Origin: Lutibacter agarilyticus
Lineage (GTDB): Bacteria; Bacteroidota; Bacteroidia; Flavobacteriales; Flavobacteriaceae
Assembly (NCBI RefSeq): GCF_900188235.1
Contig: NZ_FZNT01000005.1
Span: forward strand, 124,001-188,000
Length of the DNA: 64,000 nt
Reading direction: 5' to 3'
A program made the position numbers and the translations under genes. The notes under the pieces are model-generated. The model worked only from the letters and a program-made list of their open reading frames with translations, was not told the origin of the DNA and ran no database searches. Below, in pieces: positions 1 to 8,676 of this stretch; position 1 is the first letter of the stretch, and every line of letters starts with the position of its first letter.

Positions 1-818
1 CTTCAAATAATTTAGAAGATGCCCCTGTAATTACGTGTAATGACCCTATTGACAGGTTAGAAGATGCTTTAAACGAAATTATTCCTGAAAATGCCAATCA
101 GCCTTATGATATAGTTGATGTAATTTCAATAATTGCCGATAACGGTGAATTTACTGAGGTCCATAGAAACTATGCAAGAAACATTTGTGTTGGTTTTGCT
201 AGGTTTAATGGTCACCCAGTAGGTATTGTAGCAAACCAACCAAAATATTATGCAGGAGTTTTAGATATTGAAGCTTCAAGAAAAGCGGCTCGTTTTGTAC
301 GTTTTTGTGATGCATTCAACATTCCAATTGTAACATTGGTTGATGTACCTGGCTTTTTACCAGGTACTGGTCAAGAATATGGAGGTATTATTTTACACGG
401 AGCGAAACTATTGTTTGCTTACGGTGAAGCTACTGTGCCAAAAGTAACTATTACTTTACGTAAATCGTACGGTGGTGCTCACGACGTAATGAGTTGTAAA
501 CAATTACGTGGAGATGTAAACTACGCTTGGCCAACTGCAGAAATTGCTGTAATGGGAGCTAAAGGAGCTGTTGAAGTTTTAGAAGGATCTAATATTAGAA
601 AAATTGAAGATGCTGATGAAAAACAAGAGTACATTGACAAAAAAGAAGAAGAATATACGCAAGCATTTGCAAACCCATACGAAGCAGCAAAATACGGATT
701 TATAGATGACGTTATTGAACCTAGAAATACGCGTTTTAGAATTATTAGAGCATTAGAATTACTTCAAAATAAAAAAGAAGTAAATCCTCCTAAGAAACAT
801 TCAAATATTCCACTATAA
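1..818 (+). CDS. mmdA: Methylmalonyl-CoA decarboxylase alpha subunit (biotin-dependent carboxyltransferase), 5' partial
   Basis: The reading frame is already open at the left edge (first full codon at base 3), so only the C-terminal ~270 residues of a ~515-residue protein are present. The visible part is the second half of an acyl-CoA carboxyltransferase fold: a [13 protein letters not shown] segment that precedes the acyl-CoA/biotin oxyanion region, followed by [10 protein letters not shown] and a conserved C-terminal helix region. The family transfers a carboxyl group between methylmalonyl-CoA (or propionyl-CoA) and carrier-bound biotin. The stop overlaps the start of the gamma-subunit gene (TAATG), so translation is coupled. 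The neighbours are gamma, biotin carrier and OadB-type beta subunits with no biotin carboxylase, which favours the decarboxylase over propionyl-CoA carboxylase. Substrate (methylmalonyl-CoA) is inferred from the linked mutase genes. Confidence 0.88.
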   Translation, partial: SNNLEDAPVITCNDPIDRLEDALNEIIPENANQPYDIVDVISIIADNGEFTEVHRNYARNICVGFARFNGHPVGIVANQPKYYAGVLDIEASRKAARFVRFCDAFNIPIVTLVDVPGFLPGTGQEYGGIILHGAKLLFAYGEATVPKVTITLRKSYGGAHDVMSCKQLRGDVNYAWPTAEIAVMGAKGAVEVLEGSNIRKIEDADEKQEYIDKKEEEYTQAFANPYEAAKYGFIDDVIEPRNTRFRIIRALELLQNKKEVNPPKKHSNIPL

Positions 819-1177
819 TGAGCTTTATTCCATTAATTTCAGATCAAATTAGCGAAGGATACGTAATTTTAATTACCGGATTGTTAATTGTTTTTTGTTC
901 TTTATTAACACTTTCCTTGTTTTTTAAATTCGGATTGCCTGTAATGCTTTATGTATATAAAATAATTACAAAAAGAAAAGACAAAAAAATTTCAGAAATT
1001 AAAGTTGAAGCTGATAAGGATTTTACGGGTGAAATTGCAGCAGCTATTGGTGCAGCAGTGCATTTGTATTTAGATCAACAACACGATCACGAAAGCGCAA
1101 TTTTAACTATAAAACAAGTTAAAAAACCATATTCACCTTGGAGTTCTAAAATTTATGGAACTCAAAATAGATTATAA
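818..1177 (+). CDS. mmdD: Methylmalonyl-CoA decarboxylase gamma/delta subunit (OadG-type membrane anchor)
   Basis: This 119-residue protein has one strong membrane segment at roughly residues 13-45 followed by a short charged, cytoplasmic tail, the architecture of the OadG family. In sodium-pumping decarboxylases this small subunit holds the soluble carboxyltransferase to the membrane beta subunit. Its ATG overlaps the TAA of the alpha-subunit gene and it is followed after 3 nt by the biotin carrier gene. The tail contains an AAAIGAAVHLYL segment often seen in OadG-like proteins. Sequence conservation in this family is poor, so the call rests on size, topology and position. Confidence 0.8.
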   Translation: MSFIPLISDQISEGYVILITGLLIVFCSLLTLSLFFKFGLPVMLYVYKIITKRKDKKISEIKVEADKDFTGEIAAAIGAAVHLYLDQQHDHESAILTIKQVKKPYSPWSSKIYGTQNRL

Positions 1178-1180
1178 GAT

Positions 1181-1600
1181 ATGAAGAGCTATAAATTCAA
1201 AGTAAACGAAAACGGTTATACGGTTAATATTAAATCTCACGAAGACAATATTATTAAACTTGAAGTAAACGGTACTACATATGATGTTGTAATGAGCAAG
1301 GAGATAAAGAAAACAAAAACTCCAACATTGGTTCGTTCAGCATCAAAAAGACCTACTGAGCCTTTAAAAGTAAACCCAAAATCTCAAGTAACTAGAATTG
1401 TAGCGCCTATACCTGGAGTAGTTTTATCTATTGATGTTAAAGTTGGTGATACACTTAAAGTAGGTGATAGAATGTTGGTTTTAGAAGCAATGAAAATGGA
1501 AAACAATATTGTTTGTGAAAAAGCAGGTACCATTACCGCTTTAAAAATTGTCGTTGGTCAACAAGTTTTACAAGATGAACTATTGATAGAACTAGAATAG
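1181..1600 (+). CDS. mmdC: Biotin carboxyl carrier protein of methylmalonyl-CoA decarboxylase
   Basis: The 139-residue protein ends in a biotinyl/lipoyl domain with the biotinylation motif EAMKMEN; the target lysine is residue 105, 34 residues from the C-terminus, the usual distance. Before it lies a Pro/Lys/Thr-rich linker (about residues 45-65) and a short N-terminal beta domain. It carries the carboxyl group from the alpha subunit to the membrane beta subunit. It sits 3 nt after mmdD and 56 nt before mmdB, and that spacer can form a hairpin (see 1609-1642). The function as a biotin carrier is clear; its membership of the decarboxylase rather than another biotin enzyme is from context. Confidence 0.9.
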   Translation: MKSYKFKVNENGYTVNIKSHEDNIIKLEVNGTTYDVVMSKEIKKTKTPTLVRSASKRPTEPLKVNPKSQVTRIVAPIPGVVLSIDVKVGDTLKVGDRMLVLEAMKMENNIVCEKAGTITALKIVVGQQVLQDELLIELE

Positions 1601-1608
1601 AAAATATT

Positions 1609-1642
1609 GAGTTTGACAGTTTTAGTTAAAAACTATCAACTC
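1609..1642 (+). other. Hairpin between mmdC and mmdB
   Basis: The mmdC-mmdB spacer holds an imperfect inverted repeat: a left arm from 1609 to 1623 and a right arm from 1628 to 1642, with a 4-nt loop, one bulge and one mismatch. No long U-tract follows before the mmdB ATG at 1657. It could be a weak attenuator or an mRNA-processing or stability element that sets the ratio of membrane beta subunit to soluble subunits; this is inference. Confidence 0.4.
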
Positions 1643-1656
1643 TTAAATTTAAAAAA

Positions 1657-2979
1657 ATGAAAAAAGTAATTTTAATATTTTGTGTTCTATCCTTGCTAAT
1701 TTTTATTAGACCAGCATTGGGTTTAAACTCAAATACAAATACCACTGGCAACACTCCTATTTCAACCAATCAAGTTGATGAGGTAGAAGAATCAGGTTCA
1801 TATAGTGGCGCTTTTGAAGGAATCAAACAATTTTACAATTACACAGGTTTTGCAAATGCCACATCTGGCAATTTATTAATGATTTTTATTGGTATTGTTT
1901 TTATATATCTTGGAATTAAGTTTGATTATGAACCATTACTTTTAATTCCTATTGGTGCTGGTGTTATTATAGGAAATATTCCTTTTGTAGCCGGTAACCA
2001 AACAGGAATATATGAAACAGGCTCTGTATTAAATTACTTATATTTTGGGGTGGTAAAAGGTATTTATCCTCCGCTAATTTTCTTAGGAATTGGAGCAATG
2101 ACCGATTTTTCATCATTAATTGCAAATCCAAAATTAATGCTATTAGGTGCTGCAGCACAAATTGGAGTGTTTGCTACTTTTTTGGGTGCTCTTTATTTAG
2201 GTTTTAGTTTACCTGAAGCAGGTGCCATTGGAATTATTGGTGGTGCTGATGGTCCTACAGCAATTTTCCTTTCATCAAAATTAGCAAACGGAATAAATAT
2301 TTTAGCTGATGGTACAACAGTTAAAAACTTAATTGGACCTATAGCTATTGCCGCATACTCATATATGGCATTGGTACCTGTAATTCAACCACCATTAATG
2401 CGTTTATTAATTTCTAAAGAAGATAGAAAAATTAAAATGAAGCCACCAAGAGCGGTAACTCAAAAAGAAAAAATGATTTTCCCTGTGGTAGCTTTAATAT
2501 TAACAACGTTTATCTCTCCTAGTGCATTACCATTATTGGGAATGTTATTCTTCGGAAACTTATTAAAAGAATCTGGAAGAACGGAAAGATTAGCTGATAC
2601 TGCTCGCACAAAATTAATTGACATTGTAACAATTTTATTAGGTGTTACAGTTGGAGCATCAACGCAAGCAGATATTTTTATCACAAAAGACTCCATGTTA
2701 ATCTTCGGATTAGGAGCTATATCATTTGTTATTGCAACTTGTGGCGGATTATTATTCGCTAAGTTTATGAACTTATTTTTAAAAGGTGATAATAAAATTA
2801 ACCCACTTATTGGAGCGGCAGGTGTTTCTGCAGTTCCTGATAGTGCGAGAGTTGTACATACTGAAGGTTTAAAATCAGATTCAAGTAACTATTTATTAAT
2901 GCATGCAATGGCACCTAACGTTTCAGGGGTTATTGGCTCTGCAATTGCAGCAGGTATTATATTAAGTTTCTTAGGCTAG
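1657..2979 (+). CDS. mmdB: Sodium-pumping decarboxylase beta subunit (OadB/MmdB family)
   Basis: This 440-residue polytopic protein carries the OadB-family signature GGADGPTAIFLSSKLA at about residues 195-211 and many membrane segments. In this family the beta subunit removes CO2 from carboxybiotin and couples this to export of Na+. The N-terminus (about residues 1-22) looks like a signal peptide or first membrane segment and is followed by a polar Asn/Thr-rich stretch to about residue 50 before the conserved core; this leader makes it longer than many homologues. It is fourth in the mmdADCB order and is followed by 57 nt of A/T-rich spacer before the CoA-transferase. The assignment is strong from the signature; the coupling ion (Na+) is family knowledge and not visible directly. 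Confidence 0.92.
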   Translation: MKKVILIFCVLSLLIFIRPALGLNSNTNTTGNTPISTNQVDEVEESGSYSGAFEGIKQFYNYTGFANATSGNLLMIFIGIVFIYLGIKFDYEPLLLIPIGAGVIIGNIPFVAGNQTGIYETGSVLNYLYFGVVKGIYPPLIFLGIGAMTDFSSLIANPKLMLLGAAAQIGVFATFLGALYLGFSLPEAGAIGIIGGADGPTAIFLSSKLANGINILADGTTVKNLIGPIAIAAYSYMALVPVIQPPLMRLLISKEDRKIKMKPPRAVTQKEKMIFPVVALILTTFISPSALPLLGMLFFGNLLKESGRTERLADTARTKLIDIVTILLGVTVGASTQADIFITKDSMLIFGLGAISFVIATCGGLLFAKFMNLFLKGDNKINPLIGAAGVSAVPDSARVVHTEGLKSDSSNYLLMHAMAPNVSGVIGSAIAAGIILSFLG

Positions 2980-3036
2980 TAAAATAAATATTATTAAAAA
3001 AGTTAACTAAAAAACTTTTAACAAATTCTAAATAAA

Positions 3037-4326
3037 ATGAAAATACCCAACAAAATGACGGCTGAAGATGCTGTTAAGCTAATCAAATCAGGAGATCGAG
3101 TTTTAATACAAGGTGGTTCAGCAACACCTCAAGCATTAATTAATGCAATGGTTGCACATGCTCCTGAATTAAAAGGTGTAGAAATATGTCACTTACATAC
3201 GGAAGGTGCATGTGGATATACTGCACCTGAATTAAAAGAAAGTTTTCATACCAGCGCATTCTTTCTTGGTGGAAATGTAAGAAAAATGGTCGGTGAAACT
3301 GTTGATTATATTCCAATTTTCTTAAGTGATATTCCAAGTTTATTCCGTCAAGGATATATGGATTTAGACGTAGTTTTAGTAAATGTTTCACCACCTGATA
3401 ACCACGGATTTTGTTCATTAGGAGTTTCTGTTGATATTGTGTTAGCAGGTATTGAGCACGGTAAAACAATTATTGCTCAAATTAACCCACGCATGCCAAG
3501 AACCTTTGGAGATGCTCAAGTTCACTTAAGAAACTTTACAGCTTGTGTTGAAGTTGTTGAGGAAATTTACGAAATGAAATTTGTGAGCCCTTCAGAAGAA
3601 GAAAAATCAATTGGTAAAAATATCGCTGGAATTATAGATGATGGAGCTACGCTTCAAATGGGTATTGGTGGTATTCCAAACGCAGTATTAACTTTCTTAC
3701 ACAACCATAAAAATTTAGGTGTACATACTGAAATGTTCTCTGAAGGATTGGTTGACTTAGTTGAAAAAGGAATTGTAAATGGTTCACAAAAGAAAACAAA
3801 TCCTTACAAGATTGTATCAGGATTTGCAATGGGAACAAGACGTTTATACGATTTTATGGACAACAACCCTGAAATTGAAATGAGAGATATTGCATATGTT
3901 AACGACACTGCAATTATCCGTCAAAACCCAAAAGCTACCGCTATTAATTCAGCTATTGAAGTTGACTTAACAGGTCAAGTTTGTGCTGACTCTATTGGGC
4001 CAAGAATGTATTCTGGAGTAGGTGGACAAATGGACTTTATGCGTGGATCTGCTTTATCACCAGGTGGTAAACCAATTATTGCAATTACATCTACAACTGG
4101 AAAAGGAGTTTCAAAAATTGTTCCTATGTTAAAACAAGGAGCTGGTGTAGTAACTACGCGTGCACACGCAAGATATGTAGCTACTGAGTTTGGTATTGCT
4201 GAATTATTTGGTAAAAACTTAAAACAACGTGCACAAGCTTTAAGAAATATTGCACACCCAGATAGCAGAGAAGAATTAGACAAAGCAATTTTCGACAGAT
4301 TTGGTAGTAGTTTAATGATAAAATAA
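3037..4326 (+). CDS. Acetyl-CoA hydrolase/CoA-transferase family protein (succinate- or propionate-linked)
   Basis: This 429-residue protein has both halves of the class I-type acetyl-CoA hydrolase/transferase family: GIGGIPNAVL in the middle, HTEMFSEGLVDL carrying the likely catalytic glutamate, and GVGGQMDFMRG plus a TTRAHARYVATEFG segment in the C-terminal half. Relatives transfer CoA between acetate, succinate, propionate or 4-hydroxybutyrate. Its place between the methylmalonyl-CoA decarboxylase and methylmalonyl-CoA mutase genes suggests that it activates succinate with CoA from propionyl- or acetyl-CoA, closing a succinate-propionate cycle. A close paralogue lies at 12273-13544. Exact substrates cannot be read from the sequence. 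Confidence 0.85.
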   Translation: MKIPNKMTAEDAVKLIKSGDRVLIQGGSATPQALINAMVAHAPELKGVEICHLHTEGACGYTAPELKESFHTSAFFLGGNVRKMVGETVDYIPIFLSDIPSLFRQGYMDLDVVLVNVSPPDNHGFCSLGVSVDIVLAGIEHGKTIIAQINPRMPRTFGDAQVHLRNFTACVEVVEEIYEMKFVSPSEEEKSIGKNIAGIIDDGATLQMGIGGIPNAVLTFLHNHKNLGVHTEMFSEGLVDLVEKGIVNGSQKKTNPYKIVSGFAMGTRRLYDFMDNNPEIEMRDIAYVNDTAIIRQNPKATAINSAIEVDLTGQVCADSIGPRMYSGVGGQMDFMRGSALSPGGKPIIAITSTTGKGVSKIVPMLKQGAGVVTTRAHARYVATEFGIAELFGKNLKQRAQALRNIAHPDSREELDKAIFDRFGSSLMIK

Positions 4327-4337
4327 ATATAGTAAAG

Positions 4338-4375
4338 TTAGAGTCTTTGAATTTTTGTAAATTTGAAGACTCTAA
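4338..4375 (+). other. Intra-cluster hairpin upstream of mutA
   Basis: Two 17-nt arms (4338-4354 and 4359-4375) are complementary except at two central positions, with a 4-nt loop, and are followed by TTTTA. It lies 11 nt after the CoA-transferase stop and 28 nt before the mutA ATG. It may act as a partial terminator or attenuator separating mmd/CoA-transferase from mutAB, or stabilise the processed 3' end. Confidence 0.5.
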
Positions 4376-4403
4376 TTTTAAAATCATAATAAATTCAAAT
4401 AAA

Positions 4404-6194
4404 ATGAGCGATAAAAATAAAGCCCTATTTTCTGAATTCCCTCCAGTTACTACTGAGCAGTGGATGGAAAGAGTAACGGCAGATTTAAAAGGAGCTGATT
4501 TTGATAAAAAACTAGTTTGGAAAAACTTAAGCGGTATCAATATTCAACCTTGCTACAATTCAGAAAACAAAATTGAACAACTTCAAAATACTGGAGAAAA
4601 CTCTCAAGCATTAGTAAATTATAGAAGTATAGCTGTTTGTTGTGCTGATTCTGGAAACGGTTTAGCTAAAAAAGCTATTGAAGAAGGAATGAACGGATTA
4701 ATTTTTTCTTTTGAAGAAAACGTTGCTGTTGCTGAACTTTTAAACGGTATCGATTTAAACACAACTACTGTTGCTTTTGAATTGTCTGCTAACGCTGTTG
4801 CTTTTACTTCAGATTTAGTAGCATTTGCAAAAGGAAAAGACTTAAAAGGATACATTAACACAGGTATTATTTCTAATTACGTAACTACAGGTACTTTTGA
4901 TGATAGTCAAGTTGAAGTAGCTGCTGAATTAGTAAAATTAACTGCTGATTTTCCAAACTTTAAAGCAATTACAATTTCAGGTACTGAATATTTAGATTCA
5001 GGTGCAAACCAAGTTCAAGAAATTGCTTACACATTAAACTCTTTAGTTTTCTTAATTGAAAAACTTTCAGAAAAAGGTGTTGAAGTTCAAACAATACTTA
5101 ACAACTTAAACTTTAAACTAGCTATTGGTTTAGAATACTTTGTTGAAATTGGTAAATTTAGAGCATTCAACAGTATTTTAGCTGAAGTAGCTGCAAAATA
5201 CGGAGTTGCTGAATTTTCAAATACAATTACAGCTAAAACTTGTATCTGGACAAAATCTGTTACAGATGCTGAAACTAACTTATTACGTTGTACAACTGAA
5301 GCAATGTCTGCAATTTTAGGAAATGTAGATGCTGTTTTAATTGATGCTTACGATAAAGAGTTTAAAAACCCTTCAGATTTCTCAAGTAGAATTGCTGGTA
5401 ATATTACTACAATTTTAAAAGAAGAATCTTACTTTGGAAAAGTTTCAAATCCGGTTGATGGATCTTACTATATTGAAGAAGTTTCTTCAAAAATAGCTGA
5501 AAAAGCATTGGAATTGTTCCAAGCTATTGAAGCTGCAGGTGGTTTTTACACAGCCTTTGAAAACGAAACAATTCAACAACAAATTGCAGAAATTCGTTTA
5601 CAAAAATTAAAATTAATTAGCCAACGTAGAACTCCATTAGTAGGTGTTAACAAATACCCTAACTTAATGGAAACTGTTGCCGTTGATATTCTTTCAGAAG
5701 GAGGAGCTGATAATTCAAAAGTATTGACTCCAAGAAGAGCTTCTTTAGAAATTGAAGCTTTAAGAAGAAAAACGGAAGAATTAGTAGCTGATACGAATGT
5801 ACGTCCAATTGTACAATTAGCTAGTTTTGGAAACTTAAATATGCGTAAAGCTAGAGCAGCTTTTGCTTATGACTTTATTGGTGTTAGCGGTTTTGACGTT
5901 CACCAAGAAGAAAGTTTTGAAAGTGCTGAAGCAGCTGCAACAGCAAGTGCTAATGCAGACTCTCACGTGGTGGTTATTTGTAGTTCAGATCAAGATTACG
6001 ATGAATCTGCTATTGCATTTATAAAAGCCTTTAGAGCTATTGCTGCTGACAAAGTATTGTTATTAGCTGGTGCTCCAAAAAATATGGATGAATTAACTGA
6101 AGCTGGTTTAGATGGTGTTGTAAATATGAGATCAGATGTACTGGTAACACTTTCTAAAATTCAGAATAAAGTTCAAAAAACATTAAAATCTTAA
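4404..6194 (+). CDS. mutA: Methylmalonyl-CoA mutase small (beta) subunit
   Basis: The 596-residue protein aligns in layout with the catalytically inactive small subunit of heterodimeric methylmalonyl-CoA mutase: an N-terminal TIM-barrel-like region ([17 protein letters not shown]) and a degenerate C-terminal cobalamin-type domain lacking the DxHxxG motif found in mutB. The frame is open from 4347, but the ATG at 4404, with the typical A-rich leader, is preferred because the upstream codons run through the 4338-4375 hairpin. The heterodimer isomerises succinyl-CoA and (R)-methylmalonyl-CoA. mutB follows after 5 nt, so the two are co-translated. Confidence 0.92.
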   Translation: MSDKNKALFSEFPPVTTEQWMERVTADLKGADFDKKLVWKNLSGINIQPCYNSENKIEQLQNTGENSQALVNYRSIAVCCADSGNGLAKKAIEEGMNGLIFSFEENVAVAELLNGIDLNTTTVAFELSANAVAFTSDLVAFAKGKDLKGYINTGIISNYVTTGTFDDSQVEVAAELVKLTADFPNFKAITISGTEYLDSGANQVQEIAYTLNSLVFLIEKLSEKGVEVQTILNNLNFKLAIGLEYFVEIGKFRAFNSILAEVAAKYGVAEFSNTITAKTCIWTKSVTDAETNLLRCTTEAMSAILGNVDAVLIDAYDKEFKNPSDFSSRIAGNITTILKEESYFGKVSNPVDGSYYIEEVSSKIAEKALELFQAIEAAGGFYTAFENETIQQQIAEIRLQKLKLISQRRTPLVGVNKYPNLMETVAVDILSEGGADNSKVLTPRRASLEIEALRRKTEELVADTNVRPIVQLASFGNLNMRKARAAFAYDFIGVSGFDVHQEESFESAEAAATASANADSHVVVICSSDQDYDESAIAFIKAFRAIAADKVLLLAGAPKNMDELTEAGLDGVVNMRSDVLVTLSKIQNKVQKTLKS

Positions 6195-6199
6195 GAAGT

Positions 6200-8332
6200 A
6201 TGAAACCAGATTTTTCAGATATTAAATTAAATTCAGCTGTACAACAAACAGCTGCAACTTCAGAGAATCAAGACGTTTGGAATACTCCTGAAGGAATCCC
6301 TGTAAAAAAACAATTTACAAAAGAAGATATTTCAGAAGCAGAACATTTAGGTTATGCTGCTGGTTTACCTCCATTTTTAAGAGGACCTTATAGCGCTATG
6401 TACGCAATGCGTCCTTGGACAGTTCGTCAGTACGCAGGTTTTTCAACTGCCGAAGAGTCAAATGCTTTTTACAGAAGAAATTTAGCTGCAGGTCAAAAAG
6501 GACTTTCAGTTGCTTTTGATTTAGCTACACACCGTGGATACGATTCAGATCACCCACGTGTAACAGGTGATGTTGGTAAAGCCGGTGTTGCCATAGATTC
6601 TATTTTAGATATGGAAATTTTGTTCGATCAAATTCCATTAGATAAAATGTCTGTTTCTATGACAATGAACGGAGCTGTATTACCAATTATGGCCTTTTAT
6701 ATTGCTGCTGCAAGAAAACAAGGTGTTTCTTTAGACAAACTCTCTGGAACCATTCAGAATGATATTTTGAAGGAATTTATGGTACGTAATACATACATTT
6801 ATCCACCAGCACCTTCAATGAAGATTATTGGTGATATTTTTGATTACACTACTAAAAACATGCCTAAGTTTAACTCAATTTCAATTAGTGGTTACCATAT
6901 GCAAGAAGCTGGTGCAACTGCTGATATTGAATTGGCTTATACATTAGCAGATGGTATGGAGTACATTAGAACTGGATTAAAATCTGGTTTAAAAATTGAT
7001 GAGTTTGCTCCTCGTTTATCATTCTTCTGGGCAGTAGGAATGAATCACTTTATGGAAATTGCAAAAATGCGTGCTGCACGTATGCTTTGGGCAAAAATCA
7101 TTAAGTCTTTCAACCCAACAAATCCAAAGTCAATGGCATTGCGTACGCATAGTCAAACTTCTGGATGGAGTTTAAGTGAGCAAGATCCTTTTAACAACGT
7201 AGCTAGAACTTGTATTGAAGCTATGGCTGCTGGATTAGGTGGAACGCAATCTTTACACACAAATGCATTGGATGAAGCAATTGCTTTACCAACAGATTTC
7301 TCTGCACGTATTGCACGTAACACGCAAATCTTTATTCAAGATGAAACGCAAATGACAAAATCTGTTGATCCTTGGGCTGGCTCTTACTATGTTGAGTATT
7401 TAACTCAAGAAATAGCGAAGAAAGCTTGGGCATTAATTGAAGAAGTTGAAGAATTAGGTGGAATGGCAAAAGCTATTGAAACTGGAGTTCCAAAATTACG
7501 TATTGAAGAAGCTTCAGCTCGTAAACAAGCGCGTTTAGATTCTTGTCAAGATATTTTAGTTGGAGTAAACAAATTCCAAACGAAAGAAAAATCTAACATT
7601 GAAATTTTAGAGGTTGATAATACTGTTGTAAGAGATTCTCAAATTGAGCGTTTAAACAAAATGAAAGCTGAACGTAATTCAGAAGTTGTTGCTGCTAATT
7701 TAAAAGCACTAGAAGACTGTGCTGGGGGTGGTGAAGGTAACTTATTAGCCTTGGCTGTTGAAGCTGCTGAAAATTTTGCTACTTTAGGTGAAATTTCTGA
7801 TGCTTTAGAAGTTCACTTTGGAAGACATAAAGCTGAAACTAAATTAATAAGTGGCGTGTACGGTAAAGAAGTAAATGACGATAATACGTTTGCAAAAGCT
7901 CAGAAATTAGCTGATAAATTTGCAGAAATCGAAGGTCGTAGACCTAGAGTTATGATTGCAAAAATGGGACAAGACGGGCACGATAGAGGTGCAAAAGTTG
8001 TTGCTTCTAGTTTTGCTGATTTAGGTTTTGATGTTGATATGGGACCATTGTTCCAAACTCCTGAAGAGGTTGCAAAACAAGCTATTGAAAACGATGTGCA
8101 TTTTGTAGGTGCTTCAAGTTTAGCTGCTGGTCACAAAACATTAATTCCTCAATTAATTGAAGAATTAGCACGTTTAGGAAGAGCAGACATTATGGTATTT
8201 GCAGGTGGAGTTATTCCAGCGCAAGATTACGATTACTTATTCGAAAGAAAAGTAGCTGCTGTATTTGGTCCTGGTACTGTTATTTCAGAATCTGCCATTA
8301 CAATTATGGAAAAATATTTAGAGCAAGAATAA
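6200..8332 (+). CDS. mutB: Methylmalonyl-CoA mutase large (alpha) subunit
   Basis: At 710 residues this is the full-length catalytic subunit. The N-terminal barrel begins with the conserved [20 protein letters not shown] region that binds the CoA thioester, and the C-terminal B12-binding domain contains DGHDRG (D592, H594, G597), the DxHxxG cobalt-ligand motif. It interconverts succinyl-CoA and (R)-methylmalonyl-CoA using adenosylcobalamin. It is the last gene of the propionate cluster and is followed by a strong terminator. No epimerase or MeaB-like chaperone is present in the window; these may lie to the left or elsewhere. Confidence 0.96.
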   Translation: MKPDFSDIKLNSAVQQTAATSENQDVWNTPEGIPVKKQFTKEDISEAEHLGYAAGLPPFLRGPYSAMYAMRPWTVRQYAGFSTAEESNAFYRRNLAAGQKGLSVAFDLATHRGYDSDHPRVTGDVGKAGVAIDSILDMEILFDQIPLDKMSVSMTMNGAVLPIMAFYIAAARKQGVSLDKLSGTIQNDILKEFMVRNTYIYPPAPSMKIIGDIFDYTTKNMPKFNSISISGYHMQEAGATADIELAYTLADGMEYIRTGLKSGLKIDEFAPRLSFFWAVGMNHFMEIAKMRAARMLWAKIIKSFNPTNPKSMALRTHSQTSGWSLSEQDPFNNVARTCIEAMAAGLGGTQSLHTNALDEAIALPTDFSARIARNTQIFIQDETQMTKSVDPWAGSYYVEYLTQEIAKKAWALIEEVEELGGMAKAIETGVPKLRIEEASARKQARLDSCQDILVGVNKFQTKEKSNIEILEVDNTVVRDSQIERLNKMKAERNSEVVAANLKALEDCAGGGEGNLLALAVEAAENFATLGEISDALEVHFGRHKAETKLISGVYGKEVNDDNTFAKAQKLADKFAEIEGRRPRVMIAKMGQDGHDRGAKVVASSFADLGFDVDMGPLFQTPEEVAKQAIENDVHFVGASSLAAGHKTLIPQLIEELARLGRADIMVFAGGVIPAQDYDYLFERKVAAVFGPGTVISESAITIMEKYLEQE

Positions 8333-8352
8333 GTTTTAAATTTCAACTATAT

Positions 8353-8388
8353 AAAAAGCCCTAACATTCAATTGTTCGGGCTTTTTTT
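8353..8388 (+). terminator. Rho-independent terminator of the mmd-mut cluster
   Basis: AAAAAGCCC and GGGCTTTTTTT form a stem that extends inward by a few more pairs with one mismatch, followed by seven T. It starts 21 nt after the mutB stop. Confidence 0.9.
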
Positions 8389-8676
8389 GAAATAGAGGTA
8401 TTTATCTTGTACTTCTTCTAATAAAATGTCTTAACCTAAATTAGAGGTTGCTAACGATTTCATCTAACTTATTTCTCTTATTTTCAATATTGAAATTAAG
8501 CCCTTAAATTCTTCTAAAACGGATATTAGATCAATAAATTTGATAGGCTATAAAAATGAAATCAAAGTTTAATTAAACTGATAAAAAGTTAATAATAAAG
8601 ATACCGTTATATGAATTGTTAAACAACTCATAGGTTTTTAAAATAAATGTAGATTAGAATTCAATCCAATATACAA
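8389..8676. other. Intergenic region between mutB terminator and GH43 gene
   Basis: This AT-rich stretch holds no ORF with codon bias like its neighbours on either strand. I could not find a clean TAnnTTTG promoter box before the GH43 gene, so its promoter is unassigned. Confidence 0.4.

Noticed and set aside
1-818. Propionyl-CoA carboxylase beta subunit as the name of the first gene
   Set aside because: The fold alone cannot exclude it, but the adjacent OadG and OadB-type subunits and lack of a biotin carboxylase favour the decarboxylase.
2460-2696. Minus-strand ORF of 78 codons inside mmdB
   Set aside because: It lies opposite a clear coding sequence and has composition expected from the antisense of a membrane protein; no start context or neighbours support it.
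3140-3469. Minus-strand ORF of 109 codons inside the first CoA-transferase gene
   Set aside because: Antisense shadow of a strongly supported gene; composition is Leu/Gln/His-rich as expected from the opposite strand.
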